DNA from: CADEED01 sp035765415
GTDB taxonomy: Bacteria; Pseudomonadota; Gammaproteobacteria; Steroidobacterales; Steroidobacteraceae
Length of the DNA: 64,000 bases
NCBI GenBank assembly: GCA_035765415.1
Contig: DASTXR010000008.1
Coordinates: 1-64,000 of the forward strand
Direction: 5' to 3'
Within the stretch, counting starts at the first letter, position 1. Each line of letters starts with the position of its first letter. Below, in pieces: positions 17,353 through 27,205 of this stretch. The notes beneath the pieces were generated by a model, which worked only from the letters and a program-made list of their open reading frames with translations, made no database searches and was not told the DNA's origin. A program made the translations under genes and the position numbers.

Positions 17353-18576
17353 GTGCGCCGTAGTCGTCCGTGGCCTGGCGGGTGGTTAGGCGCCGCGCTG
17401 GTGTTTTGCGGCACGGCCGGCGCGCAGTCGCTCGCGCCGCGTGCGTTGTTCGTCGACGACCGCGGCACGGAACTGTTCGACACCGAAGGCGCCGAGGGCG
17501 GCATCCGCGCGGGCTCCTTCGACGTGCGCGCCGCCGCGGGCTTTTCATTCGGCATGGACTCCAATGTTTACGCGCTGCCCCAGGCTGCCGATGAAGATCG
17601 CGTGGCGACCGGTGAAGCGCTGCTGCGCGCCGTCAATGAATCGCCGACGCGCGAGATGCTGGGCATGGCGTTCGTGCGGGCACGGCGCTTCGACCAAGCG
17701 CGCGATCAGGACGCCACCGAATTCGGCGTGCTCGGGCGTTACGACGGCTGGATAGGCTCGCAGGACCGCGTCATCACCGGATTCAGCGCCGAACACGGCA
17801 TCGAATCGCGCAATGACATCGAAACGCCGACGACCGTGGCATTGAGCCCCTATGACGATGCGCGCGGCTCCTTCTCGTACGCGCACCTGTTCAACCGCTT
17901 CACGCTCGAAACGCGGCTCGATGCGCGACGGCTGCAATACGACACCGCTTCGCAGGAATACCGGGACCGCTCGCAATACCGCACGGAACTGCGGGGCGCA
18001 TACCAGTTGCGGTCCGACCTGTCGTGGGTGCTCACCGGGTATTTCAATCGCGATGACTACGACAACCCGACACCGGCCACGCTGTCGGCCGGCACCGCGG
18101 GCGCGCTGCTCGGGCTGCACTTCGACGTGAGCGAACTACTCGAGCTCGAGATCGGCGCGGGCTACTTCGACCGGCAATACGACGACCTGGATGACGCACT
18201 CGACGGCGTCTCGTTTCGCGGCTCGCTGTTGTGGCATCCCACTCGCCTCACCACCGTGCGCGCGCAGGTGCTGCGCACCGACGCGCCGACCCACATCGAA
18301 GGCGCCTTCGGCAAGGTGCGCAACGACGCGCTGCTGCGGGTCACGCACGAATACAGCCGCAACCTCGTGTTGCATGCCGGCGCGCGGTTCATCGCCGACG
18401 ATTTCGAGACCATCGATCGCGTCGACACCTCCTGGCTCGCGGAGCTGGGTGCCAACTGGGCTTTCGGCAGGCACTCGGTGCTGCGCTTCTCGTACGACTA
18501 CGGGACGCGTGACCACGACGCGGGACGCAGCTTCGACCGGCACGTCGCCAGCCTCGCCTACATCATGAGGCTCTAG
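17353..18576 (+). CDS. Outer-membrane beta-barrel protein of the polysaccharide locus
   Basis: A 407-aa protein starting at GTG 17353, 5 bases after the export gene, with a Sec signal ending FCGTAGAQS. The rest is rich in alternating aromatic and polar strands, for example FSFGMDSNVYAL and LEIGAGYFDRQYDDLDD, and it ends in an aromatic/hydrophobic strand. Similar barrels (VpsM-like) sit between wza and wzc in proteobacterial polysaccharide operons. It may help secretion or anchor the polymer at the surface. Confidence 0.78.
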   Translation: MRRSRPWPGGWLGAALVFCGTAGAQSLAPRALFVDDRGTELFDTEGAEGGIRAGSFDVRAAAGFSFGMDSNVYALPQAADEDRVATGEALLRAVNESPTREMLGMAFVRARRFDQARDQDATEFGVLGRYDGWIGSQDRVITGFSAEHGIESRNDIETPTTVALSPYDDARGSFSYAHLFNRFTLETRLDARRLQYDTASQEYRDRSQYRTELRGAYQLRSDLSWVLTGYFNRDDYDNPTPATLSAGTAGALLGLHFDVSELLELEIGAGYFDRQYDDLDDALDGVSFRGSLLWHPTRLTTVRAQVLRTDAPTHIEGAFGKVRNDALLRVTHEYSRNLVLHAGARFIADDFETIDRVDTSWLAELGANWAFGRHSVLRFSYDYGTRDHDAGRSFDRHVASLAYIMRL

Positions 18577-18583
18577 CAACATC

Positions 18584-20743
18584 ATGGAAGACAACTCTCC
18601 CCTGAGCCTGCAGAGCCTGTGGCGCGCCGTACGGCAGCGCTGGCTCACGCTGCTGTTCACGTCGGCGCTGTTGTTCGCCGCCATCGCCGCGTACGTGTTC
18701 ACGCTCGTGCCGCGGTACACGGCGCACGCCGTGGTGTTGCTCGCGCCGGTCACCGAGGAGCTGGGCGACGCGCCCACCACTGCGCGACTGCTGGCGACCA
18801 CCGATCCGTTTTTCATCCGCAGCGAGACCACCATCATCGGCAGTGACGAGCTCGGCCGCGAGGTGATCCAGAAGCTCGACCTCAGTCGCCAGTCGGAATT
18901 CCTGCCGCTTCCGGGTTTGCTCGAACAGCTCGGTATCCGCCGCGCCGCATCCGGCGCTCACCCGTACCTGTCGGTCGAGGAGCTGACGCTCGACCAGGTG
19001 GTGCGCGGTTACCAGGACCGGCTCTCGGTGTTCAACGACGGGCGCAGCAAGACCGTGGAGATCGGTTTCACCGCCGGCAATCCGCGGCTCGCCGCGTCCG
19101 TGGCCAATGCGCACGCCGAAGCCTATCTGCACGAACAGGCGAACCGCCGCGGCGCATCCCGCCAGAAGTCGCTCGACTGGCTCAGGCAGGAAGTGGATGC
19201 GCGTGCGCGCGAAGCTCGCGACGCCGACGCGCGCGTGCAGCAGTACCAGCTCGAACATGGCATCGTGACTTCGCAGGACTCCACCATGGTGGAGCAGCGG
19301 CTCTCGCAGCTGTCGACCCAGCTCGTCGACGCGCGACGCCAGCTATCCACCCAGGCATCGCTGCTCGCGGAGATCCGCGCCGTGCGCGCCGGCGCCGACC
19401 CGACCAACGCGGCCGCGCTGCTTCGCAACGACGCGCTCAGCGACCTGCTGCGCAGCCGCGTACAGGCCGAAGCCGCCGTGACCTCGATGGCAACCCGGCT
19501 GACCGACAACCATCCCACGCTCGTGAAGCAGCGCGAGACGCTGGCCAGCATCAACCAGACACTGGAAAAGCAGCTCGCGCGCGTGGAGAGCGAGTCGGCG
19601 GCGAGCGTGAATTCCTGGCAGCGGCAGGTCGACGACCTCACGGCCGCGGTCGGCAGCGAAACGAGAAACAAGGAGTCGCAGGACAAGGTGTCGTCGGCGC
19701 TGCCGGCGCTGATCGCCGAGGCGCAGGTGAAGCGCACGGTGTTCGAGACCGTGCTCAACCGCTACCAGACCCAGCTCGCCGAGCGCGGTTATTCGGAGCC
19801 CACCGCGGTCATCGTGTCGCGCGCGGTGCCACCGGCGAAGCCGTCGTTTCCGAGAACCTCGCTGTTCCTCGCGATCGGCCTCGTGGCATCGCTGCTCGGC
19901 GGCACATTCATGGCGATCGTCGTTCAACTCCTGCGGCCCGGCTCCCCGAGTCTTCATTCGATCGCGGACGCCGTCGGACTGCGCGCGCTGGTCGCCATTC
20001 CGCGTTTCCGCAACGAGGCACGCGAACCCGGCCAGGTGAAGATTCGCGATCCGCGGCTGTACATCGAGAGCATCCGCTCGCTGCGTCACGCCATCTTCGA
20101 GCTGCAATCGGCGCGCGAAACCAAGGTGTGCCTGTTCACGTCGGTGGTGCCGAGCCAGGGCAAGACGCTGGTGGCGATGTCCGTGGCGCGCGCCATGGCG
20201 CGCTCCGGCGTGCGCACGCTGTTCCTGGAAATGGACCTGCGTTGCCCCGGCGCCAGCAAGCTGGCCCGCGTCGGCGAGCGCACGCGCGGCGTTGCCGCGG
20301 TGCTGGAGTCGCGGGCATCGGTCAATGACGTGCTGCAGGTCGATGAGAGCACCGGGCTCGACATGCTGCTCGCCGAAAAGAACGCTTCGCAGGCACTCGA
20401 TAAACTGACCGTGCAGGTTTTCTCGGGGCTCATGGCGCGGCTCCGCCAGCACTACGAAGCCATCATCGTCGACAGCCCGCCGGCGGGATTGTTGTCCGAT
20501 GCGCTCACGCTCGCCTGCGTTGCCGACCAGACCGTGATCGTGGCGCGCAACGGCGAAACCTCGAACGCCGAGCTCACCACCACGTCGCGCCTGCTGCGCG
20601 AACGCGGCGCGACGCTGGCAGGCCTGGTGCTCACGCATGTCGAGCCCGACGATCGCGCGTTCTACGGCAAGTCGATGTCGCGCTACATGCTCGGAATGCC
20701 GCCGCGACTCGCGGCCGTGCCGACTATTCAGCGCGCGGGTTGA
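18584..20743 (+). CDS. Wzz/Wzc-like chain-length and BY-kinase-type protein
   Basis: A 719-aa protein. The N-terminal Wzz domain has a first helix at about 24-45, a long periplasmic coiled coil (about 180-410) and a second helix at about 428-450 (LFLAIGLVASLLGGTFMAIV). The cytoplasmic ATPase has a Walker A-like VVPSQGKT, A' FLEMDLRCPG and Walker B AIIVDSPPAG. The C-terminus lacks a tyrosine cluster, with only isolated Tyr in FYGKSMSRYML, so autophosphorylation may be reduced or occur elsewhere. It sets polymer length and couples to Wza. Confidence 0.9.
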   Translation: MEDNSPLSLQSLWRAVRQRWLTLLFTSALLFAAIAAYVFTLVPRYTAHAVVLLAPVTEELGDAPTTARLLATTDPFFIRSETTIIGSDELGREVIQKLDLSRQSEFLPLPGLLEQLGIRRAASGAHPYLSVEELTLDQVVRGYQDRLSVFNDGRSKTVEIGFTAGNPRLAASVANAHAEAYLHEQANRRGASRQKSLDWLRQEVDARAREARDADARVQQYQLEHGIVTSQDSTMVEQRLSQLSTQLVDARRQLSTQASLLAEIRAVRAGADPTNAAALLRNDALSDLLRSRVQAEAAVTSMATRLTDNHPTLVKQRETLASINQTLEKQLARVESESAASVNSWQRQVDDLTAAVGSETRNKESQDKVSSALPALIAEAQVKRTVFETVLNRYQTQLAERGYSEPTAVIVSRAVPPAKPSFPRTSLFLAIGLVASLLGGTFMAIVVQLLRPGSPSLHSIADAVGLRALVAIPRFRNEAREPGQVKIRDPRLYIESIRSLRHAIFELQSARETKVCLFTSVVPSQGKTLVAMSVARAMARSGVRTLFLEMDLRCPGASKLARVGERTRGVAAVLESRASVNDVLQVDESTGLDMLLAEKNASQALDKLTVQVFSGLMARLRQHYEAIIVDSPPAGLLSDALTLACVADQTVIVARNGETSNAELTTTSRLLRERGATLAGLVLTHVEPDDRAFYGKSMSRYMLGMPPRLAAVPTIQRAG

Positions 20744-21827
20744 CGGAGGCGGTGACCAGATAGACGGCGAAGGTGCCCAGCCAGTGCCCGCCTTCATAGT
20801 GCTCGCCGGTCACCTGCGGCAACGCCGCTTCGCGATGGCGCCTTGCCGCGGCGGACAATGCGGGGAGGCGCCTGTCGCCGGCGCCGAGCGCGGAGGCGAT
20901 TCCTTCGAGCATCCACGCGCGGCTGAGATTCAGGCCATCGATGTGCGCGAGCTTCGGGTCGCTGCGATTCGTCACGACGCCGGGCGGCAGCCACGCCGCA
21001 CGCGGACTCGCCGGGATCCCCGGCAGAAAATTCCTGAGCCAGCGCCCGAAGGCTTGCGTCTCGAGAACCCGGCGCATGAAGTCGGCCTCGGCCAGGCACG
21101 GCGACAGAAAGTCCTGCCCCGACGGTTCGTAGTCGAGCGGACAGTTTCGGTCCGCGGAATAAAAACGCTGCGCGACGTCGCTGAGCAGGCGGCGCATGTC
21201 CGCGTCGCCTGCCACGCCCGCCCAGTCCCAGATCAGCCCGAAAGAAAATGCGGTCTGGTCGTGCTCGCCGACGCGAATCGGGTAGTAGAGATCCGGCAGC
21301 CAGCGCTTGATGCGCGCCGCCGCTTCGGCCTCGAGCGGCGCGAGATTGGCAGCCCATTCCTGCGCCTGAGCGTCGTTCCACGAACGCAATTCGGCGCAGA
21401 GCTGCAGCAGCCACGCGAGGCCATAGGGGCGCTCGAAAGACGCGCGCCCCGCGCGTTGCAGATAGGCCGCCTCGACCGCGATGTTTTCCTTCGTGAGGCT
21501 GCGCGCCAGCGCGGCGCGCGCCCGCGGCGCAAAGTCGGCGCCGGGGAAGCGCTGCGTGAGCCGCACAAGCAGCCAGTGCGCGTGCACCGCGGAATGCCAG
21601 TCGTAGCAACCGTGGAACGCGGGATAAAGCTCGCGCGGGGAGCGGGCATCGGCATCGCCCGCCAGCACATGCGCGATCTTGTTGGGGTATTCCTGGTGCA
21701 CACATTTCAGCGCGAGCGCCGCGAAACGCGCCGCCGCCGCGGAATCGAACGGCTCCGGGGTCTTCACTTGCGCGTGCGCCGTACCGGACAGCGCGATGAG
21801 CAATGGAATTGACAGGGTGAATTTCAT
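20724..21827 (-). CDS. DUF2891-family secreted protein
   Basis: A 367-aa protein with a Sec signal (MKFTLSIPLLIALSGTAHA). The body is helical and matches the DUF2891 type (FHGCYDWHSAVHAHWLL, PSGQDFLSPCLAEADFMRRVL). The function is not known; the fold resembles (alpha/alpha) barrels of sugar-active proteins. ATG 21827 is chosen for the signal peptide, although the frame is open further upstream. Its last 20 bases overlap the convergent Wzc-like gene. Confidence 0.8.
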   Translation of the reverse strand: MKFTLSIPLLIALSGTAHAQVKTPEPFDSAAAARFAALALKCVHQEYPNKIAHVLAGDADARSPRELYPAFHGCYDWHSAVHAHWLLVRLTQRFPGADFAPRARAALARSLTKENIAVEAAYLQRAGRASFERPYGLAWLLQLCAELRSWNDAQAQEWAANLAPLEAEAAARIKRWLPDLYYPIRVGEHDQTAFSFGLIWDWAGVAGDADMRRLLSDVAQRFYSADRNCPLDYEPSGQDFLSPCLAEADFMRRVLETQAFGRWLRNFLPGIPASPRAAWLPPGVVTNRSDPKLAHIDGLNLSRAWMLEGIASALGAGDRRLPALSAAARRHREAALPQVTGEHYEGGHWLGTFAVYLVTASVNPRAE

Positions 21828-21935
21828 GTGGCGCGCGATTGCAGCAGGCCGTTGTGGTTGATACCACTCTGTTGGTTCAAGCATCCGCTCCAGGGTCTTA
21901 CGGCCGGAGTCTGCCAGATCACGGGCACCGGGCGC

Positions 21936-21967
21936 TTGACTCTGGAGTAAGGTCCAGACTTTAGGAT
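21936..21967 (+). promoter_or_regulatory. MerR-type promoter/operator of the copper operon
   Basis: TTGACT (21936-21941) as -35, a 19-base spacer, and TTAGGA (21961-21966) as -10. The spacer contains the dyad CTGGA-N6-TCCAG. Long-spacer promoters with a dyad between the boxes are the hallmark of MerR-family activation, and the sequence resembles the E. coli zntA promoter. Transcription would begin near 21973. Confidence 0.75.
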
Positions 21968-21974
21968 GCCGGCC

Positions 21975-22391
21975 ATGGAGCCAAACGTGAAAACGATGGG
22001 AATCGGTGCGATCGCACGCCAGGCCGCTGTGAGCATCGACACCGTACGCTACTACGAGAAGAACGGTCTCTTGCATCCGGCGGCGCGGGCGCCGTCGGGC
22101 TACCGCCGCTACGAAGCCATCCAGCTGTCGCGCCTGCGATTCATCAAGCGCGCGCAGCAGCTCGGATTCACGCTGAAAGACATACGCGAGCTGCTCGGCA
22201 TCTCGGCGCAGCGCGACGTGGCGCGCGTCAGGCGAGCTGCGGAACGCAAACTCGTGGAGGTCGAAGAGCGAATCGCCGCACTTCAGGCCATTCAACGCGG
22301 ATTATCCGAAATGATCGCCCAGTGCCCGGGACATGGACGCGCCGCCGATTGTCCGATCCTCAAAGCGCTCGGCGGTGGGAGTACTTCATGA
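21975..22391 (+). CDS. CueR-like MerR-family metal regulator
   Basis: A 138-aa regulator: winged HTH (IGAIARQAAVSIDTVRYYEK), a dimerisation helix and a metal loop with CPGHGRAADCPI. The two loop cysteines and the absence of a cysteine at the start of the dimerisation helix fit the Cu(I)/Ag(I)-sensing CueR branch rather than divalent-metal sensors. ATG 21966 overlaps the predicted -10 box, so ATG 21975 is used; ATG 21996 (MGIGAIARQ) is also possible. Its TGA overlaps the ATPase start. Confidence 0.85.
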   Translation: MEPNVKTMGIGAIARQAAVSIDTVRYYEKNGLLHPAARAPSGYRRYEAIQLSRLRFIKRAQQLGFTLKDIRELLGISAQRDVARVRRAAERKLVEVEERIAALQAIQRGLSEMIAQCPGHGRAADCPILKALGGGSTS

Positions 22392-24751
22392 ACGCACGCG
22401 ACACTCACACTCACACGCACGCCCACAGCCACCCTCGCGATCAGGAAACGCATGTCGATCCGGTATGCGGGATGTCAGTAACCAGTCGATCGCCGCACCA
22501 CGCGCGGCACGGGGAACTCGACCACTACTTCTGTTCGAACAACTGCCGGACCAAATTCCTGGCGCATCCGGCGGAATACATCGACGAGCGCGGCGCTCGA
22601 CGCGGGGCGGCGAAGCCGAGCGCAATGCCCGGTGCCGCAGCCAGGATTTACACATGCCCGATGCACCCGCAGATACGAATGGAAGGCCCGGGGTCGTGCC
22701 CCATTTGCGGAATGGCGCTGGAGCCGCTCGTTCCCGCCGCCGAGGGAACCGACGCGGAATTACGAATCGTGCGCCGCAGGTTCTGGCTCGCAGCACTGTT
22801 CACCACACCGGTAGTGGCGCTCGCAATGCTGCCGCACGTGTTCGAACTGCACTTCGCGCAGAGCACGGGCAGGACCCTGCGTTTCCTCGAACTACTGCTG
22901 ACCGCTCCGGTGGTTTTGTGGGCCGGCGCCGATTACTACCGCCGAGGCTGGGCCGGTGCGATGAACGCCTCTCCGAACATGTACACGCTCATCGGCCTCG
23001 GTGTGCTGGTCGCCTACCTGTTCAGCCTCGTCGCCACCTTCGCGCCCGAGGCGTTCCCGCCCGCCATGCAGGACCGGCATGGCATGGTCGGCGTGTACTT
23101 TGAAGTAGCGGCGGCGATCATCACGCTCGTGTTGTTAGGCGAGTGGCTGGAGCTCGCGGCGCGTGGCCGCACCAGTCTTGCGATCCGTCAGCTCCTGGAC
23201 CTCGCCCCCAAGTCGGCCCGGCGAGTCCGCGCCGATGGCGCGGAAGAGGATGTGCCGCTGGAAAGTCTCGCGGTAGGCGACAGGGTCCGCGTCCGTCCCG
23301 GCGAGAAGGTGCCGGTGGATGGCCGCGTGCTGGAGGGGCGTTCGACCTTCGATGAATCCATGCTCACGGGCGAGCCGCTGCCGGTCGACAAGGGGCCGGG
23401 CGATCGCGTGGTCGGCGCGACGCTCAACCAGACAGGCTCGGTCCTCGTAGTCGCAGAGCGGGTCGGCGCGGATGGGCTGCTCGAACAGATCGTCGCCCTG
23501 GTGTCGCAGGCGCAGCGCAGTCGCGCGCCGCTTCAGCGTATCGCCGATCGGGTCGCCGCCTGGTTCGTGCCCGCGGTCATGCTGGTCGCACTCGTCACAT
23601 TCGTCGCGTGGTGGCTGTGGGGCAGCGAACCACGCCTCGCACATGCGCTGGTCAATGCGGTGGCGGTACTGATAATCGCGTGCCCTTGCGCGCTCGGCCT
23701 CGCAACACCCATATCCATCATGGTGGCGAGCGGCCGCGGCGCGCAACTCGGTGTCTTGTTCCGTGACGCCGCGGCCATCGAGTCCCTGCGCGATCTGGAC
23801 ACACTCGTGGTCGACAAGACCGGCACGCTCACCATCGGGCGTCCGGAAATCCGCCGCGTGCTCACGGTCGGTGCGCATAACGAAGCGGAGATCTTGCAGC
23901 TCGCGGCGGGACTCGAGAAACACAGCGAGCACCCCCTGGCGCTTGCCATCGTCGCCGGCGCTGCTGCGCGCGCGCTGACCACCGCGGACATCATCGATTT
24001 CGAATCCATGACCGGCAAGGGAGTCAGCGGCAAGGCAGGCGACCACGTCATCGCGCTGGGAAACGCGGCGCTGATGCGTGACAGCGGCGTGAACATCGAA
24101 TCGTTGACGAGCGAGGTGGAGTCCGAGCGCAGCTCGGGGCACACCGTCATGTACCTGTCGGTGGGCGGCGCCCTGGCAGGCGCCATCGTCGTGGGTGATG
24201 CCATCAAGCCGAGCACGCCCGATGCACTCGCCGCGCTTCGCGCCGACGGATTGCGCATCGTGATGCTTACCGGCGACGCATCCGCCACGGCCCATGCGGT
24301 AGCGCGCGCACTCGGTATCGACGAGGTATTCGCGGAAGTCCAGCCCGCTGACAAAGCCCGTATCGTCGAGCAGCTGCAAATGCAGGGGCGGCGCGTGGGT
24401 ATGGCCGGAGATGGTATCAACGACGCGCCAGCGCTCGCGCGCGCCGATGTCGGGATAGCGATGGGCACGGGCACCGATATCGCCATGGAGAGCGCGCAGA
24501 TCACGCTGGTGCGCGGCGACCTCGGTGGAATTGTCGAAGGACGACACCTGAGCCGCGCTACTGTGCGCAACATTCATCAAAACCTCGCGTTTGCGTTCGG
24601 ATACAACGCGCTGGGAATTCCCATCGCCGCGGGCGTGCTCTACCCGATCACGGGATTGCTGCTCTCGCCCATGCTGGCCGCGCTGGCGATGAGTCTTTCG
24701 TCGGTGTCAGTCATCACCAACGCGTTGCGGCTGCGTACGCAGAGGCTTTAG
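22388..24751 (+). CDS. Copper-translocating P1B-type ATPase
   Basis: A 787-aa pump. The N-terminus is His-rich, followed by a YHS domain (VDPVCGM to FLAHPAEYI) and a heavy-metal-binding segment (YTCPMHPQI, SCPICGMALEP) in place of CXXC HMA domains. Core motifs are TGEPLPV, CPC in TM6 (ACPCALGLATP), DKTGTLT, the HP motif (SEHPLA) and GDGINDAPAL. TM7 GYNALG and TM8 MSLSSVSVITNA indicate P1B-1 Cu(I)/Ag(I) specificity. It expels cytoplasmic copper. It is ATGA-coupled to the regulator. Confidence 0.93.
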   Translation: MNARDTHTHTHAHSHPRDQETHVDPVCGMSVTSRSPHHARHGELDHYFCSNNCRTKFLAHPAEYIDERGARRGAAKPSAMPGAAARIYTCPMHPQIRMEGPGSCPICGMALEPLVPAAEGTDAELRIVRRRFWLAALFTTPVVALAMLPHVFELHFAQSTGRTLRFLELLLTAPVVLWAGADYYRRGWAGAMNASPNMYTLIGLGVLVAYLFSLVATFAPEAFPPAMQDRHGMVGVYFEVAAAIITLVLLGEWLELAARGRTSLAIRQLLDLAPKSARRVRADGAEEDVPLESLAVGDRVRVRPGEKVPVDGRVLEGRSTFDESMLTGEPLPVDKGPGDRVVGATLNQTGSVLVVAERVGADGLLEQIVALVSQAQRSRAPLQRIADRVAAWFVPAVMLVALVTFVAWWLWGSEPRLAHALVNAVAVLIIACPCALGLATPISIMVASGRGAQLGVLFRDAAAIESLRDLDTLVVDKTGTLTIGRPEIRRVLTVGAHNEAEILQLAAGLEKHSEHPLALAIVAGAAARALTTADIIDFESMTGKGVSGKAGDHVIALGNAALMRDSGVNIESLTSEVESERSSGHTVMYLSVGGALAGAIVVGDAIKPSTPDALAALRADGLRIVMLTGDASATAHAVARALGIDEVFAEVQPADKARIVEQLQMQGRRVGMAGDGINDAPALARADVGIAMGTGTDIAMESAQITLVRGDLGGIVEGRHLSRATVRNIHQNLAFAFGYNALGIPIAAGVLYPITGLLLSPMLAALAMSLSSVSVITNALRLRTQRL

Positions 24752-24760
24752 GCTTCCGGA

Positions 24761-26413
24761 ATGTTCACTCGACGACAATTCGTGCTTGGCGCCAGCGGTG
24801 GTGCATTGTGGCTCGCGCGCGGCCGGGCATTCGCCGCCGGCCATGCGCCTTCGGAGCTGACCGGACCGGATTTTCACCTCACCATCGACGAGCTGCCGGT
24901 GAACTACACCGGCGCCGCGCGGCGCGCCGTGGCCGTGAACGGCCAGGTGCCGGCGCCGCTGCTGCGCATGCGCCAGGGGGACACGGTCACGATCCGCGTC
25001 ACTAACAACCTGCGCGAGAGCACGTCCATACACTGGCACGGCATCATCCTGCCTGCGGACATGGATGGAGTCCCCGGGCTGTCATTCGACGGCATCGCGC
25101 CCGGGACCACGTTCACGTATCGCTTCAAGGTGAACCAGTCGGGCACGTACTGGTACCACTCGCACTCGCGGTTCCAGGAGCAGATCGGGCTGTACGGCCC
25201 CATCATCGTCGAGCGTCGCGGCGGCGAGCGCCACGGCGCCGATCGCGAACACACGCTGCTGCTGTCCGACTGGACGGATCACGATCCCGAACACATCTAC
25301 GCCACGCTCAAGCGGCAGAGCGACTACTACAACTTCGGCAAGCGCACCTTCGGCGACTTCCTCGCCGACGCGAGAAAACAGGGATTTTCCGCCGCGGCCG
25401 CCGACCGTCGCATGTGGGGCGCGATGCGCATGAACCCCACCGACCTCGCCGACGTCACCGGCTACGCGTACACCTATCTACTGAACGGCGCCACGCCGGC
25501 CGCCAACTGGACCGGCCTCTTCAAGCCGGGCGAGCGCGTGCGGCTGCGGCTCATCAACGGTTCGTCGATGAGCTTCTTCGACATACGCATCCCGGGACTG
25601 AAGCTCACGGTGGTGGCCACCGACGGCCAGGACGTGGAGCCGGTCACCGTCGACGAACTGCGCATCGGCACGGCCGAGGTATACGACGTCATCGTGACTC
25701 CTGGCGACGCCGCATACACAGTGTTCGCGCAGGCCATGGATCGCTCCGGCTTCGCGCGCGGCACGCTGGCGCCGCGCGCAGGCCTGACGGCCGAAGTGCC
25801 CGCGCTCGACGCGCGCGCGCTGCTGACGATGAGCGACATGGGCATGCATCACGAAGGCATGGATCACTCGAAGATGGACCATTCGGCCATGCCAAAGGTG
25901 GTGCACGCACCCGCGGAGGCCGGACCGATCGTCGACATGCGCGCCGACATGCCCAACACCAGCCTGAATGACCCGGGCGTCGGCTTGCGCGACAACGGCC
26001 GTCGCGTGCTGACCTATGCCGACCTCGCGACGCTGGGCGGGCCCATCGACCGCCGGTCGGCGGCGCGCGAGCTCGAGCTGCATCTCACGGGCCACATGGA
26101 ACGCTACATCTGGTCGTTCAACGGCCAGAAGTTTTCGGACGCGCAGCCGCTGCGGTTCACGCACAACGAGCGGCTGCGCATCGTGCTGGTGAACGACACG
26201 ATGATGTCGCATCCCATCCACCTGCACGGCATGTGGAGCGAAGTCGTCGATGCGCACGGCAAGTTCGCGGTTCGCAAGCACACGGTCGTGGTACAGCCAG
26301 GGCAGCGGCTCGCTTACGAGGTGACCGCCGACGCGCTGGGTAGTTGGGCCTACCACTGCCACCTGCTCTATCACATGGAAGCAGGCATGTTTCGCGAAGT
26401 GGTGGTGGCATGA
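24761..26413 (+). CDS. CopA-type multicopper oxidase
   Basis: A 550-aa periplasmic oxidase with a Tat-type signal (TRRQFVLGASGG). Copper-site motifs are IHWHG and WYHSHSR in the first cupredoxin domain, and HPIHLHG plus YHCHLLYHMEAGM in the last. A Met/His-rich stretch (MGMHHEGMDHSKMDH) is typical of copper-resistance CopA/PcoA and probably binds Cu(I). It oxidises Cu(I) to the less toxic Cu(II). It overlaps copB by ATGA. Confidence 0.93.
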   Translation: MFTRRQFVLGASGGALWLARGRAFAAGHAPSELTGPDFHLTIDELPVNYTGAARRAVAVNGQVPAPLLRMRQGDTVTIRVTNNLRESTSIHWHGIILPADMDGVPGLSFDGIAPGTTFTYRFKVNQSGTYWYHSHSRFQEQIGLYGPIIVERRGGERHGADREHTLLLSDWTDHDPEHIYATLKRQSDYYNFGKRTFGDFLADARKQGFSAAAADRRMWGAMRMNPTDLADVTGYAYTYLLNGATPAANWTGLFKPGERVRLRLINGSSMSFFDIRIPGLKLTVVATDGQDVEPVTVDELRIGTAEVYDVIVTPGDAAYTVFAQAMDRSGFARGTLAPRAGLTAEVPALDARALLTMSDMGMHHEGMDHSKMDHSAMPKVVHAPAEAGPIVDMRADMPNTSLNDPGVGLRDNGRRVLTYADLATLGGPIDRRSAARELELHLTGHMERYIWSFNGQKFSDAQPLRFTHNERLRIVLVNDTMMSHPIHLHGMWSEVVDAHGKFAVRKHTVVVQPGQRLAYEVTADALGSWAYHCHLLYHMEAGMFREVVVA

Positions 26414-27135
26414 GGCGCGCGCCACTCGCGGCCGTGTTGTGCGCGCTCGCCGCAAAGGCGTTCGGCGAGGAGCCCGGCGCAAGCGAGCGCGAACACGTGC
26501 CGCCGGACCCACCGCAGACGCGCGTGCACGAGATGCCCTATCACGAGATGGCCGACATGATGGGCATGGACGACCGCAAGCGCTTCGCGAAGGTCATGAT
26601 CGACCGGCTCGAATGGCACGATGCCGACACCTCTACATATGAATGGGAAGCCGCTGCCTGGTACGGCGGGGACTTTCACAAGCTGTGGCTGGAAACCGAA
26701 GGCGAGAACGCCGATGGCGACACGCATGACGCCCGCGTGGAAGTGCTCTGGGATCGCATCGCCACCGCGTGGTGGAGCACGCGCCTCGGCGTCCGGCAGG
26801 ATTTCGGCGAAGACGAGCAGACCTGGCTGGCGTTCGGCGTGGCGGGCCTCGCGCCCGGTTTCATCGAGCTTGCAGCGATGGCCTATCTAGGCGACGAAGG
26901 TCGCGCGGCGCTGCGGCTTTCCGCCGACTACGATCTGCTGTTGACGCAGCGGCTGATCCTGCAGCCCGAGGCGGAGGTCAATCTCTACAGCGGGGAATCC
27001 GACCTCGAAGTGGGACTGCGATTACGCTACGAAATCCGGCGCGAGATTGCGCCATACCTGGGCGTGAGCTGGTCGAAGCGGGACGACGAATCCGGCGAAA
27101 CTGCGTTCGTGGCAGGTTTACGACTCTGGTTCTAG
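26410..27135 (+). CDS. copB: CopB-type outer-membrane copper-resistance protein
   Basis: A 241-aa protein with signal peptide (MRRAPLAAVLCALAAKAFG), a short Met/His linker (HEMPYHEMADMMGMDD) and a CopB barrel domain (YEWEAAAWYGGDFHKLWLETEGE) ending in a Phe (GLRLWF), the usual outer-membrane C-terminus. It is the family partner of CopA in copper resistance. Last gene of the operon. Confidence 0.9.
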   Translation: MRRAPLAAVLCALAAKAFGEEPGASEREHVPPDPPQTRVHEMPYHEMADMMGMDDRKRFAKVMIDRLEWHDADTSTYEWEAAAWYGGDFHKLWLETEGENADGDTHDARVEVLWDRIATAWWSTRLGVRQDFGEDEQTWLAFGVAGLAPGFIELAAMAYLGDEGRAALRLSADYDLLLTQRLILQPEAEVNLYSGESDLEVGLRLRYEIRREIAPYLGVSWSKRDDESGETAFVAGLRLWF

Positions 27136-27205
27136 CGGTTGTCTGACAGCAGTCCCCGCGCGCCGCCGCGTGCCCGCCCCGGGCGCGTCGCATAGGCTTC
27201 GCGCC

